Assembly: GCA_946405645.1 (NCBI GenBank)
Contig: CAMJHW010000040.1
Coordinates: forward strand, 1 to 11,216
Reading direction: 5' to 3'
DNA: 11,216 nucleotides
From: an uncultured Bacteroidales bacterium
Lineage (GTDB): Bacteria > Bacteroidota > Bacteroidia > Bacteroidales > UBA932
The position numbers were made by a program, and so were the translations under genes. Shown piece by piece: positions 6,339 to 11,216 of the stretch. The stretch's first letter is position 1; each line of letters begins with the position of its first letter. The notes below the pieces were generated by a model. It saw only the letters and a list, made by a program, of their open reading frames with translations. It was not told where the DNA came from and made no database searches.

Positions 6339-8255
6339 ATGAAACATACTTTTTCTGTCTTGTTGTCAGTGGCCGCAATGCTCGTTGCGGCATTGCCTTC
6401 GGGAGCCCGTACTGCCAAGTCCACCCGTGTGGACGGCGGCGGCAACGGTCCTTACAAGGCCGTCATCGTCGAGGACGATGCGCTTCCGGGTTTTTCCATC
6501 TTCCGTCCTGAAGATTTGAAGTCTGCCGCTTCCGTGGAGGGACCGCTTCCCGTCATCCTTTTCGGAAACGGAGGCTGCGCCCACAGTTCCACCGGTTTCT
6601 ACAGTTTCCTTACTAAGATAGCCTCCCATGGATATATAATCATCTCCAACGGAGTGTGGCGCGAGCAGATGCCGATGACAGGAGGCCGTCCGGTTCCGGT
6701 GGCGACCCCTCCTGCCGGCGAGAGGCCGCAGGGTGCGCCTGCGCCCAGGCCCCGGCAGGGCGCTCCGGCGATGGGAGCACCTGCGAACAATCCCGCCCAG
6801 TCCGCCGATGCTCTGGAAATCCTTGCCAAGCTCGACTGGTTCGAGGCCGAGAGCCATAATCCCGGAAGCGAGTATTTCGGTACCGTCAATGCTTCTTGCG
6901 CCATTGCCATGGGACAGTCCTGTGGTGGCCTTCAGGCCATCATTATGGGCACGGCCGGCGATGAGAGGGTGCGCACCGTAGTTCCCCTCAATTCCGGTAC
7001 TTTCGAGCAGACTTTCGTCGTGGAGAAGGCGGCGCTTGACCGCCTGACCGTTCCTATAGCCTACATTATCGGCGGCGAGTCCGATATCGCTTACGCCCAG
7101 GCGATAGATGACTTCCAGAAGATCGACAAGGTCCCTGTGGCCATTGCCAATCTGCCGGTCGGACACGGCGGAACATACAGGGATGCCAATGGAGGCGAGT
7201 TCGCCGAAATGGCTCTCCTCTGGATCGAGTGGCAGATCCGTGGCCGTGGCGACGGCGAGAAGGTGTTCCGCTACTGCCAGGTCCCCGAAGGCATGGGCAA
7301 GTGGACCATCCATGCCCGCAATTTCAACAAGCGCTATACTTTCGACCTTCCTCACGGAGATGCTACGGGGGACGAGAACATCTCAAGGAACCCGTTCGGT
7401 GAAGTCAACAACTATTCCGCAGTCAAGTACCCGTCAGTGACTGTCAGCCTTGCCGATCCGGACAAGGCCAACGGCTCCGCCGTGCTGCTTTTCCCGGGCG
7501 GCGGCCTTATGTCCCTTTCGTGGGAGAGCGATTTCATCGAGATGGCCAACTGGCTGAACGAGCGCGGCATAGCCGCTGTAGGAGTAAAATATCGTACCCG
7601 CATTATGCAGTCGTTCCGCCGTCCGACCACACCGCCCGTCAGCGCCCAACCCGGAGAAGCCGCCCCGAGGCCGTCTGCTCCGAGACCTGCGACTCCCGCC
7701 CGTGACTTTTCGAAGATAACCGGCTTTGGTGTACTGGAGCACGCGAATGCCAATCCCGGCACGCCTCAGCCCGGGGTTGAAGACCCGAGCATAGCAGCGG
7801 CTGCCGCGGACTGCAACAATGCGCTTGCCCTTGTCAGGGAGCATTCCGCCGAATGGGGCCTCGATCCGGCGCGCATAGGCGTGATGGGATTCTCGGCCGG
7901 CGGCGGAGTTGAGCTGGCCGGTCTCCTTCGCGCCTCTGCCGAAAACCGTCCTTCCTTCGTGGTCTCTGTCTATGGTCCTGCTCTCGAAGATATGTATGTG
8001 GAGCCTGATTTCCCTCCGTTGTTCATAGCCGTGCATGCCGACCATCCCAATGTGGCAGCAGGGTGCCTTGCCCTCTTTATGGAATGGAAGAAAGCCGGAG
8101 TCGATGCCGAGATGCATATATATGGCGAAGAGACCGGTGGCCTGTTTGGTGGCGGCGGCAGCAAACCCGACCGCAATCTCAAAAGTGGCAGTTGGCTTGA
8201 AGCCTTCTACAGCTGGATGCACGTGAAGCATTTCCTTGAACCCAAGTCCGAATAG
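6339..8255 (+). CDS. Secreted tandem alpha/beta-hydrolase (esterase, two fused domains)
   Basis: A 638-residue exported protein with two alpha/beta-hydrolase domains. A signal peptide (residues 1-23, probable cut after SGA) leads to the periplasm or beyond. Domain 1 (about 36-305) has an oxyanion-type loop FGNGGC, nucleophile Ser194 in GQSCGG, and plausible Asp249 (GGESD) and His276 (PVGHGG), a complete triad. Domain 2 (about 353-635) resembles BD-FAE/acetylxylan-type esterases: FPGGGL, WLNERGIAAVGVKYR, nucleophile Ser519 in GFSAGG, and Asp568 in HADHP. The usual final GGHGFG histidine motif is replaced by GGLFGGG, so domain 2 may be inactive or use another base. Each domain carries a Pro/Ala-rich low-complexity insertion after its second main strand (about 115-155 and 428-456). 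The DUF1963 gene follows 3 bp after the stop. Esterase function, perhaps deacetylation of plant polysaccharide, is inferred; the substrate is unknown. Confidence 0.85.
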   Translation: MKHTFSVLLSVAAMLVAALPSGARTAKSTRVDGGGNGPYKAVIVEDDALPGFSIFRPEDLKSAASVEGPLPVILFGNGGCAHSSTGFYSFLTKIASHGYIIISNGVWREQMPMTGGRPVPVATPPAGERPQGAPAPRPRQGAPAMGAPANNPAQSADALEILAKLDWFEAESHNPGSEYFGTVNASCAIAMGQSCGGLQAIIMGTAGDERVRTVVPLNSGTFEQTFVVEKAALDRLTVPIAYIIGGESDIAYAQAIDDFQKIDKVPVAIANLPVGHGGTYRDANGGEFAEMALLWIEWQIRGRGDGEKVFRYCQVPEGMGKWTIHARNFNKRYTFDLPHGDATGDENISRNPFGEVNNYSAVKYPSVTVSLADPDKANGSAVLLFPGGGLMSLSWESDFIEMANWLNERGIAAVGVKYRTRIMQSFRRPTTPPVSAQPGEAAPRPSAPRPATPARDFSKITGFGVLEHANANPGTPQPGVEDPSIAAAAADCNNALALVREHSAEWGLDPARIGVMGFSAGGGVELAGLLRASAENRPSFVVSVYGPALEDMYVEPDFPPLFIAVHADHPNVAAGCLALFMEWKKAGVDAEMHIYGEETGGLFGGGGSKPDRNLKSGSWLEAFYSWMHVKHFLEPKSE

Positions 8256-8258
8256 CGT

Positions 8259-8822
8259 ATGGCCATCCGTCTGGACCTTGTAGAGAAGAACCGCAATCTT
8301 TTCTGCGAAAGCAAATTCTGGGGCGATCCCGACATGCCCGCCGACATGGAATATCCCATGCTGGGCGGGCGTCCCTTGACTTTTCTCTGTCAGGTGGACT
8401 GCTACGACATAGCTCCGCTCGATACTGAAGGCATCCTTCCGCACGAAGGGATGTTCTACTTCTTCGCGGACATCGACGATCTGCTTGGATACGATACCGG
8501 TGTATGCCACGAGGCTGGAGAATGGCCGAAGGGGCATTCTTTGGTGAAGTTCTCCAAGACTGTGAATATGGAGACTTTCAAGAGCATGGTCCAGGTGGAC
8601 GAAGATGATGAGCCGCTGGCCCGGAAGGCCGTCGCCCTGGTCTTTTCGGCCTGCGACGGCGCTTTCGGCGGCCTCAGTATGCTCGGCGACGCTCCCGAAG
8701 GGTATGTCACGCTGCTGCAGGTCCCCCTTGACCCGCAACGGACACTACGTTTCGAGATCAAGGCCTCTGACCTGGGTTTCGGCAACTGGAAGAAGGCCCG
8801 TTTCATCCTTGTTCAAAATTGA
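8259..8822 (+). CDS. DUF1963 (YwqG-like) protein
   Basis: A 187-residue protein without signal peptide or membrane helix, so probably cytoplasmic. It shows the DUF1963/YwqG pattern: SKFWGDPDMPADMEYP (near residues 18-33), then GRPLTFLCQVDCYDI (37-51), then LPHEGMFYFFADID (60-73), and the later GYVTLLQVPLD that corresponds to the family's LLQLDSD-like strand. The length is below that of many family members (about 250 residues), the region before SKFWG being short. The biochemical function of the family is not established, and some members are linked to toxin-immunity or SMI1/KNR4-like contexts, which is not evident here. The ATG lies 3 bp after the hydrolase stop and the esterase gene starts 16 bp downstream, so it is transcribed within the same operon, although its likely location differs from the two exported neighbours. 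Confidence 0.78.
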   Translation: MAIRLDLVEKNRNLFCESKFWGDPDMPADMEYPMLGGRPLTFLCQVDCYDIAPLDTEGILPHEGMFYFFADIDDLLGYDTGVCHEAGEWPKGHSLVKFSKTVNMETFKSMVQVDEDDEPLARKAVALVFSACDGAFGGLSMLGDAPEGYVTLLQVPLDPQRTLRFEIKASDLGFGNWKKARFILVQN

Positions 8823-8838
8823 CAAATAAGATAGTGAT

Positions 8839-10311
8839 ATGAAAAGACTGCTTTTAATCTTCGCATTGCTTTCAGTGGCGACCGCCGCAATGGCGGGGAT
8901 ACGCCTTCCTTCGCAGATTAGCGACTATATGGTCCTGCAGCAGCAGACGCAGGCGCGGCTCTGGGGCTGGGCAGATCCCGGTGCTACCGTGACGGTCAAC
9001 ACATCGTGGGACAACGCCTCATATACCGCAAGGGCCGACTCCAAGGGAGCCTGGAAGCTTGAGGTCAATACTCCGGCCGGAAGCTACAAGGAGGAGACTG
9101 TCACCCTGACCTGCGGCAGCGAGAAGGTTGTGCTCGAGCATGTCCTGATCGGAGAAGTATGGCTCGGCAGCGGCCAGAGCAATATGGAGATGCCGCTGCG
9201 CGGCTTCGACAATTGTCCGGTCGAGGGCGCAATGCAGGAGATCGCGGAGTCGGGCCGCTACCGCGGCCGCATCCGCTTCTCCACGCTGCCCAAGACCGAG
9301 GCCTATTCTCCGAGGGAGACGGTCGATGCTCCTTGGAAGGAAAGTTGCCCGGACAATGCTCCCGGTTTCGGTGCCGCGGCCTGGTTCTTCGCCAAGAATC
9401 TCAACGAGGTACTCGACGTCCCTGTCGGCATCATCAACAATGCCTGGGGTGGCAGCCGTGTAGAAGGATGGCTTCCTAAGGAGATCGTATCCGAGTATCC
9501 CGGCGTGCCTTCGGACTCCCTTGCCTGCAAGCAGATCTGGATGTCGATGAGCCGTCCCACCATCATGTATTACGGGCAGTGGGCGCCGGTCAGGAACTAT
9601 ACTTTCCGCGGCGTCATCTGGTATCAAGGCGAGAGCAATGTCAATATGGACCCTCTGGCCTATGCCGACAGGATGGGCACGCTCATCAATCTATGGCGTC
9701 GGGAGAACGGGTCTCCCGAACTTCCGGTGTATCAGGTGGAGATAGCTCCATATGCCGAGAATAACAATCCCGACGGCCTGGAGGATTCCATCCTCCGCGA
9801 GCAGCAACACAAGGCTGCCCGTGAGACTGAGAACTGCTGGATTATCAGCACCGCCGACCTGGTCTACCCTTTCGAGACTTACCAGATCCATCCCGCCAAG
9901 AAGCGTGAGGTTGGCCAGCGCCTGAGCTATATGGTGCTCAACCACACATATGGGCGTACGGTATTCCCCGGTATAGCACCCGAATTTACCGGCATGACGG
10001 TAAAGGGGAATGAGGCTACCCTGACTTTCAAGAATGTCCGCGAGTCGGGAGGATTCAACCTGTTCGACAGCATCGAGGGCCTGGAAGTATGCGGCCCCGA
10101 CCTGGTCTTCCATCCTGCCACCGGGCGCGTAATGAACATGCGCTACACCATAGTCGTCAGCAGTCCGGAGGTAGAGCATCCGGTTGCCGTAAGGTATGCA
10201 TTCCGCAATTTCCGCCCCGGCAACCTTACCGGTGGCAACGGCCTGGCGGTTCCTCCTTTCAGGAGCGACCGCATCATTGAAGGAGAGACACCCTCCAATC
10301 CTTCGGAATAA
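8839..10311 (+). CDS. Secreted sialate O-acetylesterase-type SGNH hydrolase
   Basis: A 490-residue exported esterase of the SIAE/SASA family, which removes O-acetyl groups from sialic acids or from other glycans such as xylan. A signal peptide covers residues 1-19 (probable cut after AMA). An N-terminal beta domain (about 20-105) contains RLPSQISDYMVLQQ and LWGWADPGATVTV, typical of family members. The SGNH core has nucleophile Ser114 in GSGQSNMEMPL, the GIINNAWGGSRVEGW block (197-211), GVIWYQGESN (258-267) and catalytic His351 in IHPAKKREVGQRL. The residue two before that His, often Asp (DIHP) in this family, is Gln349 here. A C-terminal beta domain (about 375-480) completes the protein. It is the last gene of the run and ends 3 bp before the opposing epimerase stop. 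The nearby double hydrolase suggests joint deacylation of a glycan; no sialidase is in view, so the substrate is open. Confidence 0.9.
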   Translation: MKRLLLIFALLSVATAAMAGIRLPSQISDYMVLQQQTQARLWGWADPGATVTVNTSWDNASYTARADSKGAWKLEVNTPAGSYKEETVTLTCGSEKVVLEHVLIGEVWLGSGQSNMEMPLRGFDNCPVEGAMQEIAESGRYRGRIRFSTLPKTEAYSPRETVDAPWKESCPDNAPGFGAAAWFFAKNLNEVLDVPVGIINNAWGGSRVEGWLPKEIVSEYPGVPSDSLACKQIWMSMSRPTIMYYGQWAPVRNYTFRGVIWYQGESNVNMDPLAYADRMGTLINLWRRENGSPELPVYQVEIAPYAENNNPDGLEDSILREQQHKAARETENCWIISTADLVYPFETYQIHPAKKREVGQRLSYMVLNHTYGRTVFPGIAPEFTGMTVKGNEATLTFKNVRESGGFNLFDSIEGLEVCGPDLVFHPATGRVMNMRYTIVVSSPEVEHPVAVRYAFRNFRPGNLTGGNGLAVPPFRSDRIIEGETPSNPSE

Positions 10312-10314
10312 CCC

Positions 10315-11216
10315 TTACAACTTGATCAGTCCCAGTCCGGGACGGTCCGGGAGTACCATCCGGCCGTCCCGGACTGTCATTCCCGTGAAGCGGTCGTTGG
10401 ATATCAGGAGATTGCCGTCGAGGTCGGCGAAATCGACGGCTGGAGAGAGATGCGCTGCAGCCGTGCAGGCGCAGGATGTCTCGGTCATGCAGCCAATCAT
10501 CACTCGCATGCCTTCGGCGCGGGCGTAGTTGAGCATTTTCCAGGCTTCACGCATGCCGGTGCATTTCATCAGCTTGATGTTGATGCCGGTGAAAGCGCCC
10601 TTGATGCCGGGGATGTCGCGCAGGCGCTGGATGCTCTCGTCGGCAAAGATAGGCAGCGGGCTGTTTTCGGTAATCCAGGCGATGTCGTCCAGCTTGTCTA
10701 TGGCCATCGGCTGCTCCACCATCATCACGCCCTGCTCCTTCAGCCAGAAGATCTCGTCGAGAGCCTTCCGGCGGTCCTTCCAACCCTGGTTGGCATCGAC
10801 CGCCAGCGGCAGGTCGGTCACCGAACGGATCGTGCTGATCATCTCTTCGTCCGAGTCCAGTCCCACCTTGACTTTGAGGATGTTGAAACGGTCGGCGCAC
10901 TCCAGCGTCTTTTCTCTGACCACATCAGGAGTATCTATGCCTATGGTGAATGTCGTGCTCGGCGCCTTGGCCGCATCGAGGCCCCACAGGCGCCACCACG
11001 GCTGGCCTATGAGCTTTCCCACAAGGTCGTGGAGGGCTATGTCTATGGCCGCCTTGGCCGGGGCGTCACCTTCGGACAGGCCATCCACGTATGCCAGGAT
11101 GTCTTCCATCTGGAAAGGATCGCTGAACTGCTCCAGATTCACCTTCTGAAGGAAGGCGCACACGCTCTCGACCGTGTGGCCGAGGTACGGCGGCATCGAG
11201 GCTTCGCCGTAGCCGA
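10315..11216 (-). CDS. Dipeptide epimerase (L-Ala-D/L-Glu epimerase type), 5' partial
   Basis: Enolase-superfamily enzyme that in characterised relatives interconverts L-Ala-D-Glu and L-Ala-L-Glu during murein peptide recycling in the cytoplasm. The frame stays open through the right edge and reads GYGEAS before the Met codon at 11196, a conserved family stretch (GWGEA-MPPYLG), so that Met is internal and the true start is outside. Counting from that Met: catalytic Lys108 and Lys110 in KVKVG, metal ligands Asp134 (VDANQGW), Glu161 (VEQP) and Asp187 (ADES), second-face Lys208 (NIKLMKCTG), GCMTETS (235-241), and the DLDGN motif (258-262) whose acidic residues bind the dipeptide amino group in this subgroup. 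All catalytic residues are present. About 300 residues are visible of roughly 340-370. The dipeptide specificity is a family-level inference; the exact dipeptide is not provable from sequence. Confidence 0.9.
   Translation of the reverse strand, partial: GYGEASMPPYLGHTVESVCAFLQKVNLEQFSDPFQMEDILAYVDGLSEGDAPAKAAIDIALHDLVGKLIGQPWWRLWGLDAAKAPSTTFTIGIDTPDVVREKTLECADRFNILKVKVGLDSDEEMISTIRSVTDLPLAVDANQGWKDRRKALDEIFWLKEQGVMMVEQPMAIDKLDDIAWITENSPLPIFADESIQRLRDIPGIKGAFTGINIKLMKCTGMREAWKMLNYARAEGMRVMIGCMTETSCACTAAAHLSPAVDFADLDGNLLISNDRFTGMTVRDGRMVLPDRPGLGLIKL
10333..10376. repeat. 13-bp perfect inverted repeat inside the epimerase 3' end
   Basis: CAGTCCGGGACGG at 10333-10345 is the exact reverse complement of 10364-10376. 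Inside the stem, after one unpaired T, CCGG (10347-10350) can pair with CCGG (10360-10363), leaving a 9-base loop. The structure is very GC-rich and lies 21 bp beyond the esterase stop and about 16 bp before the epimerase stop codon. No T-tract follows in either direction, so it is not a classical intrinsic terminator, but it could stall or stabilise the ends of both convergent transcripts. It also codes for VRDGRMVLPDRPGL, so chance under high GC is a real alternative. Confidence 0.45.

Noticed and set aside
6678..6800. Pro/Ala-rich coding stretch as a DNA tandem repeat or frameshifted region
   Set aside because: No regular repeat unit is visible in the DNA and the frame is continuous from the signal peptide to the C-terminus, so it is treated as a low-complexity protein insertion.
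6366..7355. Minus-strand open frame of 329 codons opposite the first hydrolase domain
   Set aside because: Antisense to a coding region with a complete Ser-Asp-His set; composition is that of a shadow frame.
7434..8738. Minus-strand open frame of 434 codons opposite the double hydrolase and DUF1963 gene
   Set aside because: It crosses two well-supported genes, has no family motif and no plausible start region; it reflects GC-rich codon bias on the opposite strand.
11194..11196. ATG (minus strand) at 11196 as the true start of the epimerase
   Set aside because: The frame continues upstream with GYGEAS, a conserved piece of the N-terminal capping domain, so the gene is cut by the window edge.
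1..11216. CRISPR array, tRNA/rRNA, transposase, integrase, toxin-antitoxin or phage defence genes
   Set aside because: I looked for regularly spaced repeats, conserved RNA sequences and the protein motifs of these systems on both strands and found none.

Overview
The window looks like ordinary chromosomal DNA from a fairly GC-rich member of the Bacteroidota, probably Bacteroidales. Three things point there. The two candidate promoters carry the -7 box TATATTTG, which fits the Bacteroidota consensus TAnnTTTG. Start codons lack strong Shine-Dalgarno sequences. The protein families (free-standing TrpB2-type enzyme, FabI of the Bacteroides type, SSS symporter, secreted esterases, Ala-Glu epimerase) are typical of gut or rumen Bacteroidales. 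No tRNA, rRNA, CRISPR array, insertion sequence, phage gene or integrase was recognised. Genus cannot be fixed from this sequence.

Layout. (1) Positions 1-905, plus strand: 3' two thirds of a TrpB2-type tryptophan synthase beta subunit, cut by the left edge. (2) Positions 877-5265, minus strand: a tight four-gene operon read right to left: AMP-forming acyl-CoA/acyl-ACP synthetase, FabZ-like 3-hydroxyacyl-ACP dehydratase, FabI enoyl-ACP reductase, and an SSS sodium:solute symporter whose 3' end overlaps trpB2 tail to tail by 29 bp. (3) Positions 5266-5465: a 200-bp divergent promoter region with a TATATTTG box facing each way. (4) Positions 5466-10311, plus strand: a four-gene run: a two-helix membrane protein with a coiled coil, a secreted tandem alpha/beta-hydrolase, a DUF1963 (YwqG-like) cytoplasmic protein, and a secreted sialate O-acetylesterase-type SGNH hydrolase. 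(5) Positions 10315-11216, minus strand: dipeptide epimerase of the enolase superfamily, cut at its 5' end by the right edge and meeting the esterase gene tail to tail with 3 bp between stops.

How the genes may work together. The left operon can activate a fatty acid and run the dehydration and enoyl-reduction steps of type II fatty acid synthesis, which suits uptake or recycling of fatty acids; the symporter's substrate is unknown. The right operon puts two exported esterases beside a membrane-anchored protein, which suggests envelope or periplasmic deacylation of a polysaccharide or glycan, but no glycoside hydrolase, SusC/SusD pair or regulator is in view. The epimerase suggests recycling of murein peptides.

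The most unusual items are the double hydrolase (matching Pro/Ala-rich insertions in both halves, and no recognisable catalytic His in the second half), an 18-bp perfect dyad touching the fabZ start codon, and a 13-bp perfect inverted repeat inside the end of the epimerase gene. I saw no clear evidence of a wholly new multi-gene system.
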